From positions 111,703 through 175,702 of the forward strand of contig JANBPK010000718.1 in the NCBI GenBank assembly GCA_027579435.1: 64,000 bases of DNA, read 5' to 3'. This document shows, one piece after another, positions 35,233 to 46,350 of this stretch. The notes below the pieces were generated by a model. It made no database searches. It worked only from the letters and a program-made list of their open reading frames with translations, and was not told the DNA's origin. Each line of letters opens with the position of its first letter. Positions within the stretch are counted from its first letter, which is position 1. This stretch comes from Candolleomyces eurysporus (Eukaryota > Basidiomycota > Agaricomycetes > Agaricales > Psathyrellaceae). The position numbers and the translations under genes are program-made.

Positions 35233-35339
35233 ACCGGTAACTTAGACTCGTGACCAGCCGGAGAATGAGGATGGAGGGTGGAGAGAATCCTCGATTCTCC
35301 CTCGCTCACAGGGCGACGGTTACCGGTCTACCGGTAACT
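35233..35339. repeat. 97 bp insertion with 10 bp direct repeats in the Med20/X promoter
   Basis: ACCGGTAACT occurs at 35233-35242 and again at 35330-35339. The 87 bp between (with a hairpin-forming GAGAGAATCCTCGATTCTCCCTC and a GTTACCGGT inverted copy) are absent at the corresponding sites of copies A (about 27610-27640) and B (about 29690-29720), which have a single version of the repeat. It looks like a small insertion with target duplication. Confidence 0.55.
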
Positions 35340-35456
35340 ACTTAACCAGTCACTGCAAACGTGCAAATGATGACATCGGGTGACGTCCTTATCCACGGAG
35401 TGTCACATGCGCGTGATCCTGTCACACTTCCCAGCTTTTCCTCCAAACGTCGGGGA

Positions 35457-36482
35457 ATGGGTTTCACAGGTCTGGCACGGTGGATCAATGCGGACGCAGA
35501 CTCGCTGACCAAAGTTGAGCATAACATCCGCGTCAACCACAATGGCATCTACCAGACACGATGGCACCTATCCCTCAAATCCTATCGCTCCACCTTCAAC
35601 AACAACCCCAACAACCCCAACCCCGGCGGGTTTGTCAGTCCCGAACGCTCCATCGTCACCGTCACTATGAACGACGTCGTCTTCGTCTTGCTCGAAGACC
35701 AGATAGCTCCTACCCACGCTGAGGCTGACGAACAGGGCCTCAATCCCGAGAGGCTAACGCATTTCCGGAATACATTCCTCACTGTCCGACCGCCCGGGAG
35801 TCTGGAGAGCCTGTTGGTCATGCTGAAAGCTCGGTGGATGCCTGTTCGGCATGCTGCTGGTACGACGCAAAACGCTTCGCTCATCAGCGTGGTTTCGGGA
35901 GCGGGGGCACCAGGTGGAGGGTCAGGCAAAGGGAAAGGACCAGCGGGTGCAACACCCAACAACCCTCTTGCAGCCGCTGAACTCATCGTGGATGGCAAGG
36001 TTTTCCAGATCGGTTTGGATTGGATTATTCGGGTTGGTCTTGTGCGGAGTAAGGACCTCATTAAAGGGATGCTGCTTGAAGCGGAGTATCGACCGCTGCC
36101 TGTGATGTATCCGCCTCCAGGCAACCAAGGGATGATGATCTCCAACTTCCTCGCCTCGATCCTTCCGGTCGTCCCCGACGCGAACATATATGCGGTCACA
36201 GTTGGAGAAGAACAGTGGGCGGATTTGTTATGGGATCGGGAAGAGGAGCAGCGGAAGCAGGAGAAGCAACAAGAGGAAGAGGAGAAGGAGAAGCAGAGGC
36301 AGTCGGGCATGGATGTCGATAAGGAAGGCTCGCAAAAGGTACTGGAGAACGACGAAGACGTCTATGCCTACGGTTTCGACGATGTTCTAGATGATCCGAA
36401 GCGCGACTGGGAGGGCATTGACAGGGATCGGAGGTCAGCGTACCAGGTCATCGGTGCTCTCAAGGCAGAAAACATTCTTTAG
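35457..36482 (+). CDS. med20: Mediator complex subunit Med20 (TBP-related factor)
   Basis: Med20 is a head-module subunit of Mediator, which links activators to RNA polymerase II. The start is chosen at 35457 because MGFTGLARWINAD is the conserved Med20 N-terminus; the 32 upstream codons are not family-like. The product is 341 aa and uninterrupted. It contains the beta-strand phrases IYQTRWHLSLKSYRS, TMNDVVFVLLEDQ, LLVMLKARWMPVRHA, GKVFQIGLDWIIRVGLVRS, GMLLEAEYRPLP and MISNFLASILPV. A Glu/Lys-rich insert (about residues 260-290) and an acidic tail follow (YAYGFDDVLDDP, WEGIDRDRRSAYQVIGALK). It is longer than typical Med20 because of the Gly/Pro linker and the charged insert. This is the only intact copy among several relics in the window, so it is probably the essential functional gene. 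Confidence 0.85.
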   Translation: MGFTGLARWINADADSLTKVEHNIRVNHNGIYQTRWHLSLKSYRSTFNNNPNNPNPGGFVSPERSIVTVTMNDVVFVLLEDQIAPTHAEADEQGLNPERLTHFRNTFLTVRPPGSLESLLVMLKARWMPVRHAAGTTQNASLISVVSGAGAPGGGSGKGKGPAGATPNNPLAAAELIVDGKVFQIGLDWIIRVGLVRSKDLIKGMLLEAEYRPLPVMYPPPGNQGMMISNFLASILPVVPDANIYAVTVGEEQWADLLWDREEEQRKQEKQQEEEEKEKQRQSGMDVDKEGSQKVLENDEDVYAYGFDDVLDDPKRDWEGIDRDRRSAYQVIGALKAENIL

Positions 36483-36975
36483 AGCGGTTCGTTGGATCTG
36501 TATTTCTATTCCACTGTATGATAGCATAACGATTACGCTAGACAGCGAACTCTGAGCCTTCCGAGAAAAAGGTTGGCAAAACACTGGCCTGTATCAAGGG
36601 AAACCGAGCCCCCGGCGGGTCGAGATAAAGCTCCAGCTCAAATGCCCAATGGCAACGACCTAGGTTACCGCTACCCATTTATGCGTAGAGTTATCCAGTG
36701 CAAGACCATCTATTGATGTAAGTGTCCTGTTCAACACCCTGACACGAACTCGTTTAGCCTGACTACGGAGACTAAAGACCATTGGCCATCGAGTTGCAGG
36801 AGAAGACGGACACCCCGGTTTTTAAGACACTCACCAACGCAACGCAATGATTGTCAACGTCCATTTTGTGCCCCTATGACCACACCAAACCAAGGGTTCG
36901 ATCCGCCTATACGGTCGCAAGGGGCCAGCCTGCGTAGGTACCTTCCCTCCTTGCACCTCAGCATGCACCCAGGAA

Positions 36976-37860
36976 ATGGAAGACCTTGTCTGCAAAGTCG
37001 GCGTCGACTACGAATTCGAAGACATGATTGGTCGTCCTAGATCGTCTGGCCGGAATTTCTGCGCAAGAATGAGGATAGCCTCAAGAAGAAAGTATGTAGA
37101 GGGCCTGGATTTGGGCGAAGCCATAGGACAGGACGATCTTCGAGGCCCAAGGGTTGTCTGCCCATTTTTTTGGTAAGGAATTCTCGATGATATCGCTCTC
37201 TCTGTTAACCAAGCACATGGACAGCCCAAGTTGGAAGCTTCTCGCTTCTAAAAGGCGTTTGAATTTCGCACAGATGTGCAGGAGGGCTAATGGATTAATC
37301 TCCAGGAAGTCTATGGGAAGTCGGCATCTGCCCCGAGACCGAACGTGCTGGGCAATACCAGTCGTCGAAACCCTCTTCCAAGACCTCCGGTGGTCGATCG
37401 GGATATAGTAGGACCTGATGACATCCGAGATAGCTCGGACCCTCGAGTGCCTTATAGAGGTCTGGCTTCATGCAAAAGCACCATTATCATATCATGCGAA
37501 AGCTCGCCCATAGGAACGCGTACCCACCAATCCCAAGCCTTTTGATCCGCAGGTCAGCTCTTTCTTCATCCCTCATCCTTTGACAAGGATTCACGAAGCC
37601 CCTGCCGTAGCCTGTGTGGAAATGACCGTATCGAAGCGGTCAGGGTGAGCAGTAAAGCCACTCGCTGTCAGCTTTCTCCTCCTAACCTCCTTCCCAGCTT
37701 CGATTCCGACAGGATGGTCGTCCCTCGTCGGACAGAGACCAGTCTCCTTGAAATTCGGAATAAATCCGACTTTGTGGGGGTATACAATCAGTTCTGCGAC
37801 TTTTGGCGACGATTCAAGCCCACCCTCGATTTCGGTTCGCATCATCAGTGAACGTGCTTT
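36976..37860 (+). pseudogene. Relic of gene J (two-domain protein), copy C
   Basis: Segments match the J copy at 42.2-42.7 kb and the fragment at 45.8-46.35 kb. One shared segment is AGTTGGAAGCTTCTCGC with GAATTTCGCACAGATG (about 37230-37280). A second runs from CCGGTGGTCGATCGGGATA through GTCTGGCTTCATG to GGTCAGCTCTTTC (37388-37565). A third is a tail around GGACAGAGACCAGTCTCC (37730-37860). No frame survives. Together with Med20 just upstream it gives the block order X, Med20, J. Confidence 0.6.
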
Positions 37861-38867
37861 CAAGCTCGGTCAACTGCCTCCCAACTTTGAGGTACGGTAG
37901 GAGAATTTTTGTCGTAAGTGTGCTGCAAGGTTTCTCATGCAATTACAGCCACAGCATGATTTGGGACCGTTCCGAGCATGCGTTCTGACGAAGGGATCGC
38001 CAAGAGAACAGCCATGAGGCAAAAAGAGGCGATTTTCTCTGGCTCAGGCAAAGATGGGACAACTTGCCACTTCACGTCAGGTACGAGGACGCTGTATTCA
38101 GCTTTGTCTTTCACTGAGAAATTTATAGCCTGGCATCAAGCTTTCAGTAGCAATGCTAATGGCTGCAGGATGCGAAAATGTACATGTTGTAAATCGAATA
38201 CTTTAGAGGGATGATCCAGCCCGTCAACGGCCTCAACGCCGAACATACTACATACTACAGAGGTTGTTCATGTCGCCGTGCGCGCCTTAGGGAGGGTAAG
38301 GATGATAGCAGCTGTTAATACCTCTGTTGATGATCCGTGAAAAATTATCTCTTGTAGCGGCAGTAGCCAGAAGCATCCGGAGATCCCCCGTACTCTCCAT
38401 TTTCGATAACAGCTGCTGTTTGCCTGATGTCCGATTCTTGTATGCGGATGTCATAAAATGATCTGAGAAGGGTCTCTCAGCATTGCCCACTCTCGTAACC
38501 TTCACACACGCGTTACGCTGAGAAGCCTCAAAATTCGATTTTAGGTATATCTAAACTCGGGGACGCACGCATAACGAATCATAAGCTCTGGCCCTGAGAC
38601 AGCCTATTCGGGTTGAAGGAGAGTTTGCCGTGGGACAAGAAATCTATGGAAGGACCTGGTATGAACGATGACTCTGTTACAAGATTGGAACTGGCCGGGA
38701 TGAATCGTAGAGCACCCCGATGCGAATAGTTATGCATTACTCGGTGCTTATGATAACTCTTATGCAGTGTATGAGTCTCCCCTGTCGAAAGGGGTATCCT
38801 AGTGGCATCCTCGTCCAGGAAACTAGATCCACCCAGTAACACGCATCGGGGTCGGACAGGGCCGAGA

Positions 38868-40056
38868 TTAAGGGGCTGGCGTCTCCGCTAGGTCTTGGAT
38901 TAGCTTTTCCGCCTCCCTAACTGCGACCTTTCTCATCTCCTCTCTCAGCCCTTCAAAGAGCTCTTCGCGCGGCTTGTACTCGCGCAAATGGTATTCTGCT
39001 CAGAGAAAATGAATTCTTCACCGAGATTTCAAAGACCTATTAATAAGGAAACGCACCCCCATTGAAGCCGCTACGGCGGGTCTTCCTGCCTAACACATGG
39101 GGCTTGCGGTACTTAGTCCAAGCAGTGAGTTGGATATGATAGACCTGTCAATTTGTGCAGGGTCTGTCAATTCGTCCCCAGGAATGAGCTTGAAAGATTT
39201 ACCTGAATGTAAGGGTTCTCGAAATCCGGGAAACGCAATACGCCAACGTCGAGGAACTCCAAGTTTGAGTCCGCATTCGAACCAGTTCCACTGACGATCT
39301 TCTGGATTTCCTCGATAAAATTCTCTGTAACCCTGCGGACGGCTTTATTGTTCCTGATGAGGTTGTTAAACCAATCACTAACCTAGAATGACGGGATAGA
39401 TTTTGTGTGAGGGATAGATAATGCACGCATTAGAACAGACCTACAGCGTTGCTAGGATGGGGGCGTCCTTTCTCCTTGCTACCATCGCTATCCAAGAGTT
39501 TCGAGAACGAATCACTGTGTTTGATGATGAGCGGTTGGTTTGTTGAGTCCACGTCCCTGCCGGGAACACGCTCCAGGAAGGGATTGCTATTGAAGGTAGA
39601 CTCGATTGCGTCTATGGTGAGCTTTTGATCTTCGGTTTTACGACGAGCCAATTCTTTGAGGGTGTCCCAAAGCGTTAAGATTGCTGCGTCGTCCATCAGC
39701 TTGCATGTGGGACTAAGATTGGCCTGAGATCCAAAACAAGACGACAGCTGGCACCTCAAGGCGCCATTCAGACTGTCAAGCTCGCGCTGCAACTCCCCCT
39801 GTTCACGACACAAAAAGGTGTCATTTCCACTGGAAATATCTGGGACGAATTGACTTACCTCGCCCAACTTCGCATCCTTGATATCCTTGAGGAAGCCGCA
39901 CAAATCCTCGCCTTTCGTCTCCGTCAAAATCTTTTCTACCTTCAGAAGAAGCGAGCGCGATAGACACTTGTCTGCCGCTGTCATGTCGGCGAGTGTCACT
40001 GTGGGAGGCAAATCAAGTGCACCGGAATTTCGGGATAGAGTTGCTGTTGATTGCAA
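38868..40056 (-). CDS. Family X paralogue D (most divergent)
   Basis: The ATG is taken at 40056 and the stop at 38870-38868. Exon pieces are a leader with MTAADKCLSRSLLLKVEKIL and a 60 bp-class intron beginning GTAAGTCAATTCG. Exon 2 has GELQRELDSLNGALRCQ, MDDAAILTLWDTLKELARR and TIDAIESTFNSNP. Exon 3 has VSDWFNNLIRNNKAVRR with FLDVGVLRFPDFENPYI, exon 4 VYHIQLTAWTKYRK, and the last exon EYHLREYKPREELFEGLRE. Exon order, splice phases and the pairs DVGVLRFPD.ENP, VYxIQLTAW and EYxxxxYKPRxEL match copies A-C, but overall identity is low. No stops or frameshifts were seen, so it may be the oldest member. The family function is unknown. Confidence 0.6.
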
Positions 40057-41319
40057 TGCAGTAGAGCTGAGACCCCAGCCTGACTCGGAAATGATGCTAT
40101 GTATGATATTATGATTTTATACAAGCTCTGGCCCGTTGCGCTGCCCAAACATAACAGGGTCTTAGTAGAGTGTGCAACCCTTTCCTTCATAAGAGAAGCA
40201 AACCTAGTGCATACCCACGTCAACGTACACGCGGCAACTAGTCCATCCTTTTCAATACACACGAGGCATTAGGTCCATCCTTTTGTTTTTTCTTTGGCCT
40301 TCCCGCTTGATACAACTCCACTTTGATTGGCTCACTAGAATCCGGTATGATAGGGGCCGTTCCCACGCTTTTCAAAAATGACTAACATCAGCGAAAGTTG
40401 GGGAACAAGCACTTAAACAGGTTTAAACCTGGACGTTTACTGAGGATTCGCTTTTTAACAGCCATCTACGGTGATAAAAAAAATAAGGAGAGATGAAGAG
40501 ATATCAAGTAATTTTCATCAACTACGAACGTCGCCATGAAGCGTGCAGTTGCCATAAGCGCTGGGCGCTTATGACATTCTACTCTGAGCGAGGCAGTAGC
40601 TCTTGTTCTTAGCATTGCTCTTTAGTACGTAAGTATGTGTGCCCTTACTACGGTCTGTGTGGCAGGCATCTTGCTCGACGCCGCAGCTTGACATAGCAGT
40701 GTTTGCAATGCCGAGCGACAGCACCTCGCGGTTGTCGGTCGAGATTGCACAGTCTAAGGCCCTATTTCGACTGAACTTTGAAGTCAGACGACAGCCCCTC
40801 GTAAGCACACGCGGCGACTCACGTCAACTCATGACAGACTGTATTATTGGCCGTTTGAATTTTCTTTTCTTCTTTATCTGGTTAGTCTCCAAGGTCGAAG
40901 GTCGTTGCCTGGTGGCCAGCATGCGGCATGATATTGGCGGCCTAGATTACGGCCGAGGACAGCTATGACTCGCGGGGAGCCTCAGGTGCTCGATCAAAAG
41001 GAATTCATACTTTTCCCTCATGGTTGACTTGAATGTTCGCACCCCAGACAAACGCCCCGCTTCAGATTCGCCGGTCTAATCTGCGGGCGGCAGTATGTTG
41101 TCCGCAGAATATCCCAATGTGGACTCCAAAATTCATCGAACTCTTCGGACACATGTCCGAATCGGACGTGTACTTCATTAACTTTAACAGGACAATTTTG
41201 CCGGCTCAGGACTCCAGGGCCTCGATCCACAAAGGTTCTAGTGCATCTCACCCGTAGTTGCTGCCCTATATCTTCAGGTCACGAATTTATCAGACGTATC
41301 AAAATTTGGTTATCTTCGC

Positions 41320-41650
41320 CTATAGTTTCCAGGACATTCTACAAGATCCGAAGCGCATTAACAGGGTTCGGAGGTCAGTATTAGTACTCTCGAGGCGGAA
41401 GTATCCTTGAGACCGCCTTGTTAGATCTGTATTTCTATTCCAATGTATAATAGGACAAGAATCTCACTGAACAGCGAATGATGGCCCTACTGAGCCTTCT
41501 GAGAAGAAGGTTGGCAAAAAACTGGCCTCCATCGAGTGGAGATCGAACCTCCGGCCGCCGCCGGCTCGAAGTTAGGCTGCCTGAGCTCGAAAGCCCAATA
41601 GAAATGACCCAGGTTATTACTACTCCATTGAGGGTTATTCTAGATCTTCG
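41320..41650 (+). pseudogene. Med20 3'-end relic, copy D
   Basis: This is a diverged copy of the Med20 C-terminus and downstream DNA (36370-36690). Shared phrases are GATCCGAAGCGC (41347), GGAGGTCAGT, TTGGATCTG/TTAGATCTG followed by TATTTCTATTCCA, and TTGGCAAAAAACTGGCCT. The coding frame is lost. It precedes J copy D, so the X-Med20-J order is kept here too. Confidence 0.75.
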
Positions 41651-42482
41651 TCCTCCAAGGCCATCGCCCAGAAGAAGAGGTGAATCGTGGAAAAGCCAGA
41701 ATCCACACGCACGGTGAAGCGGCTCCGGAGTCGCTTTTGCATCGAGAATCGGATTCTAGTCCTGCGCATGCACTTGACACTCTGAGAATCGTGCTAGAGT
41801 CACAGGATAGAACTGGGGGATTCAGACCGAAACCCGATTTTGGCTCAATTTGGTGTCAGAATTGTCCCCAGAATCAACACCGGAATCAACGTGCACTAGA
41901 ATCGATATTGCAGCCTTGACCCACACTAATTACAAATGAATTCAGACATCAACCAATCGGGATGTGCAGACCTTGGGCAACTTAAAGTTGAGTTATGTAA
42001 GAGGTATCAGAAGGAGAGCGACTGAAGCAAGCTTGAACGAGACGGAGAGAGGGAGATTGAAGATGGCCGCTTTGCCGCAGAGCCTACTAGTACCTTTCGT
42101 GCTTCCCAATATCTCAAGTTCAAGCTGCAAGGGAGATCGTAGGGGGTGTCAAGGAGTGAATTTTTGTAAAACCCGCCGTGCATGGATAAGTACTCGAAGC
42201 TCACGGTTGACCGAGAACAAGAGAAAATGCCACTGTACCGTTGGCTGGAAGCTTTTCGCCGCTAAAGTGCGATCAAATTCCGCACAGATGAGTCGGATCA
42301 GGAGGCCGACGATGGATCAGTTTCCACGGAAGTATGGGAAGTTTGCATCTGCACAGAGACCGACCGTGCTGCAATGATCGTTTGGGCAGGGTTAGATCCT
42401 TTCCTCTGATGACAAGCAATGCCCGTCGTCCAAACTCCCTTTTATCACGTCTGGCTGCAGATTGGAACACTGTAGAACCTCG

Positions 42483-43330
42483 ATGGCATCGATATCTTCC
42501 TCAAGCCGCTGGGTCAAAGTCGACAACTCTGACTCTCGAATCTTTTACGCAGGGGTCTGGCTTCACGCGAACGCACCACTAGCTTACGAAGGCTCACTCA
42601 TAGGAACACGTACTCAAGGATCCCAAACCTTTCGGTTCACAGGTCAGCTCCTTACTCTCCACCTCATTGACCTGGATTCACATTCACCGGTGGGATGTAG
42701 GCAATGCAGCGCGTACTGTCGGCGCCAACTCAAGCCAACCGGTATTTGCCACTGACGCTCGGGGTACCACGATAAACGGTACTGCTGAACCAGACTGGGA
42801 CTGTATCCTCAACGGTACCACCTTCCCCAAGCCTCTCCGCTCTCCATACGTCGTCAATCCCTGGGTCGTGTGTGATTTTCCAGACCTCCCCAGTGGTCAA
42901 CATACGATTGAAGTCAAAGTCAAGTCTAACGCAAGGTTGTTTTGGTTGGACGAAATCCAATATGATCCAGGTGTCCTCGTGCAGGACGAGGTTAGGCTTG
43001 TGCGGTATGATGATGTGAATGTGACGTATAGCGAAGGAGGTTGGGAGCCGTATTCGCAGGGTGGGCAGGTTGTTGGGAGATCGACGAATATTAGAGGGAG
43101 TACGGCTACACTCAGATTTTTCGGTGAGCATTTCCTCGTTCCTCCTTGTCGCCGTTATAAACTTACTGTAAAAATTATAATGTAAGCAACGAGATTACCG
43201 TAGTGGCAGCTTACCCCAACACGGCACCAGAAGATCCAATGCGGCCCACTTACTCAATCGACCGACGTGGAGGGAGTTTCTCCATCCAAAATGGTGGTGT
43301 TGCCTCAGATTTCTATCGCCGAGTGGTACC
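42483..43330 (+). pseudogene. Gene J, copy D: two-domain extracellular-type protein, 3' end replaced
   Basis: From an ATG at 42483, exon 1 (…RIFYAGVWLHANAP, SLIGTRTQGSQTFRFTG) joins after a 60-75 bp intron to NAARTVGANSSQPVFAT, then DWDCILNGTTFPKPLRSPY and SGQHTIEVKVKSNARLFWLDEIQYDP. A second similar unit follows (VTYSEGGWEPYSQGG, GSTATLRFF, an intron, AAYPNTAPEDP, TYSIDRR). The repeated pattern of a W-x-P/Y-S-G strand, GS.TF.F.G, and G.H...V....FWLDEI resembles the tandem beta-sandwich ectodomains of Agaricomycete surface proteins. The expected membrane span and tail are missing. Around 43330 the sequence changes to a phenol 2-monooxygenase fragment in another frame, so this copy is truncated. 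No signal peptide is visible at the chosen start, so the start may be wrong. Confidence 0.6.
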
Positions 43331-43931
43331 TACCGTTCGGTCAAAAAATAATTCCACAGGTGTTTATCAGGGCAGCTGACGGACGACCTATCGAAATTCA
43401 AGATATGCTTCCGGTGGACACGCGACTCGGTCTCCTTGTCTTCATGGGACACATCCATTTTGCCACGAAGGAGAAACTTCAAGAGTTGTGTAACGGATTC
43501 GAGAGAGTCGTCACCGCCATTTCGCGGAGCAATGCTCCCTCTTCTGAAGTCTTCCGGATTATTTCGATCGCTGGTCCGACCTTGAGGAAAGTCGACGGCG
43601 CTTACCTCGAATTACCGGCACTCTTGAGGTCACATTGGTCCAGGTGAGTACCAGATTATTTGTTTTAGACCCCACCCGGCCTCCTCGAGCTGACCGGTGT
43701 TTTCTTCTTTTGAAGCGTATTGGTTGATGACCTAGATACGAAAAGGAAGCAAGGAGGAGACGGGTCCACCAACTATGGGATTGACCAGTCCGCTGGAGCC
43801 ATGGTTCTTGTTGACCGGACGACTATGTTGGCACATTCGCACCGTTCAACGAGGAGGGAGTCAAGCATCTTAAAACGTATCTAAACGGCTTTATAAAGCC
43901 TGTGAAACTCGAGCATGAGCTCTTGGAATAA
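43331..43931 (+). pseudogene. 3' fragment of a phenol 2-monooxygenase-like gene
   Basis: The open segment reads PFGQKIIPQVFIRAADGRP, then IEIQDMLPVDTRLGLLVF, PALLRSHWS, a roughly 70 bp intron (GTGAGTACC to TTTTGAAG), VLVDDLDTKRKQGGDG, YGIDQSAGAMVLV, then after a frame change PDDYVGTFAPFNEEGVKHL, KTYLNGFIKP and the stop at 43931. This is the C-terminal thioredoxin-fold region of the FAD-dependent phenol hydroxylase family. The FAD and substrate domains are absent and there is at least one frameshift (near 43816), so it is a non-functional remnant joined to gene J. Confidence 0.75.
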
Positions 43932-44129
43932 GTAGTTGGATTGGCAGTATTTATCTCAAATGTGATTGCAATGACTTGGGTACATCTTCAATGAACTGCA
44001 ACCCGATAGAACCATCGCAGTTTCCTAGATGAAGGAAAGCTCGGCCATAAAAATGCATGTAGTAGAATGGGATGCTATACGAAAACATAATTTCAATAAG
44101 TTACAACATCTGAGAACTAAACGATCTTT

Positions 44130-45388
44130 TCAACCACGTCGACTCTTGACCGGCGCAGCCTCCGCGCTATTTACAGGCACCCTCCTCGGCCCACCTGTCG
44201 CAGGCCTAGCTCCCTGCGCGGATGGAGGCCTCCCACTTGGTTTCGCAGCAGTCCCCNATATCGGATTTCGACGACGAGATAGCCTTCGTTGTTGTGGTCG
44301 CAGAGGAGGCTTTGCCTGGTACGGCGGTCGACGTCGTCGGCGAAGGCCGATTTTTCTTGACCCCCGCCGAGGTTGTTGCTGGAGGCTTGAAGACAGGAGA
44401 CACCTTTCCGCTTGGCGGCTTCGCATTGAATTTCAATGTCCTACCACTTCCAGTGCCGTCGTTCTCCTTCTCCCCAACAACACCTCTTGCAGGAGCTCTC
44501 GATGTTGCTGCACCTGTCTTCTCCCTCGACACGGTAGAAGTACCAGCTTTAGTCGGTTTGCTAGCACCAACTTTAGCTTTGGCGGCCCCTCCGGCTGCGG
44601 TCGTCTTCGCAGCAGTCGTAGAAGGTTTCCTCGACTTGGCTTCAGGGAACAGAACCCTGCCTTTAATCGGACCACCCACAACCGACCTGGAACTTGCGCC
44701 ACCGGATCCAACCGCGTTCCTCTCCTGCAGTGGCGTATCAGGCGGTGATTCGCTCACCCCCAAGCTCTTGTGCAAGCGACATCTGAGGAGCCTCCACAGG
44801 TGCAGGCGCAGGCAGAGGAGCAAACCCGCCGTGATCAAAGTCAACAGATAGGTCCCCACTCCGCTCCTCCTGCGACTCCTCAACCGCGCTCAGACCCTCA
44901 CCACCAACAGGCGACTGGGATAGCAAAAGAATCCGACTGAGTGGGCTAGGTTTAGCAGGTGAATACGCGTGAACCATCCGCTGAGCGAACGGTTTAGCCA
45001 CGGGGAAAGGTTGCTTCGTGGGTGGTGGAGGCGTTAGAAGGTCAAGTTCGGGCTCCAATTCAGCTTCTGCTAGCGGCTGTCCTGACGATGACGGTTCAGC
45101 AGAAGAAGACTTGGCTTTGATCCATTCAGGCGGGGATAGTTTGATTGGAGGTGGAAGGGCAGGTCCTGGCGGGAGGGATGCATGAGGAGATGGTGGAGGC
45201 AGGAGAAATGTTGTCGACAATAAAGACGTAGGCGGCGCGAGGGGTCCCATCATCGAGAAAGTTGGCGATGGCATTGGTAGAATTTCAGTCTCTCCTGCAG
45301 GGATGATTTTCTTTGGACCAACGTATTCTAAGAGCTGAGACCCAGCGACATATTCCGCTAAGACAGTGTTGACGGGGTAAAGGGCCAT
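44130..45388 (-). CDS. Hypothetical Pro/Ser/Ala-rich basic protein
   Basis: The ATG is at 45388. As written the frame breaks at a five-base run (about 44758-44762; four bases would keep it) and at the N at 44257. Discounting both gives 418 aa ending SAEAAPVKSRRG with a length that is a multiple of three. The N-terminus (MALYPVNTVLAEYVAG, SQLLEYVGPKKIIPAGE) looks structured, and KMVHAYSPAKPSPLSRIL-like text (RMVHAYSPAKPSPLSRIL here) is followed by an acidic patch. The C-terminal half is a basic, disordered Ala/Thr/Lys region (AKAKVGASKPTKAGT, SGRTLKFNAKPPSG). The composition would suit a chromatin or cytoskeleton-associated protein, but I do not recognise the family. Confidence 0.55.
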
Positions 45389-45787
45389 CGCGCAAATATG
45401 TGCGATGCACTCGTTTGGCCGTAACCTTTGTTCTGTGATAGATGGTCAGCAAATGAATTGATGAATTGGATGTACGAAAAAGAAGAAAGCAAAATAAAAG
45501 CTCACCCTAGTCAATCTGTCAGCTAGGTTCCCATGATTCTCCTCGGCGACCTCTCCGATTCTTCTTGAGCCTTGAACGCTGCACCTGAGAGTGTGTAGAG
45601 GGAGGGCATGAGGTATGAATGCTGCTTGGAAGCAATGTCAGCCCCAGATTCACGTCGGTCAAGGGAAGGCAACAGAGAACGCGGAACGAGAGAACGAGCG
45701 AGAAAATGGAGAGCAAAAGCAAGAAACACGCATACCTTGTTAGTACGATCATCCTGATCAATTCAGATACGTTGTGGACGGAATCAA

Positions 45788-46350
45788 ATGGCCTTCCAAG
45801 ACCTCCGGCGGTCGATCGGGATACAGCAGGACCTCGATGACATCGACATCTTCTCTGAGCTCTTCTACGAGCCAATACGGCAAAGTCGACAGCCCGGAGC
45901 CTCGAATCCCTTATTCAGGGTCTGGCCTCTCGCGAATGCACCATTAGCGCACGAAAGCTCGCTCATAGGAACACGTACTCATCAATCTCAAACCTTTCAA
46001 TCCATAGGTCAGCTCTTTCCTCATCCCTTATCCTTTAAGCATGACTCACACTCACTAAGATCGATGTCCGTACCCTAGAAGACTTCAATAGGAGCATATT
46101 GAAGCACCTGCCGTAGTTTGTGTGGAACCGACCGTATTGAAGCAGCCAGGGTGAGCAGTAAGGCCACTCGCTGTCCCTTTCTAATCTCCTTCCCAGCTTC
46201 GATCCCGACAGGGTGGTCTTCACTCCTCGGACAGAGACCAGTCTCTTCGATATTCGAGTTAAATTCGACCTTGTGGTGGTATCTGCGACTTTTGGCGACG
46301 ATTTGAGCCCAGTCTGGATTTTGGTTCGCATCGTCAGTGAACGTGCTTCA
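45788..46350 (+). pseudogene. Relic of gene J, copy E
   Basis: It matches 37384-37860 and part of 42470-42680: GACCTCCGGCGGTCGATCGG, GTCGACAGCCCGGAGCCTCG, GGGTCTGGCCTCTCGCGAATG, CATAGGTCAGCTCTTTCCTC, GGACAGAGACCAGTCTC and TTTTGGCGACGAT. No extended frame remains. It is the outermost trace of the duplicated X-Med20-J block. Confidence 0.6.

Noticed and set aside
35582..36310. 242-codon minus-strand ORF opposite Med20
   Set aside because: It is the antisense shadow of a well-supported gene.
36890..36905. GGTTCGATCC as a tRNA T-arm
   Set aside because: No acceptor stem, D-arm or A-box can be placed at the right distance upstream.
46240..46262. A lone TCTTCGATATTCGAG that resembles the 61 kb hairpin core
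   Set aside because: It lacks a matching outer stem, and the homologous position in J copy C (about 37745) is different, so it is a chance match in decaying sequence.
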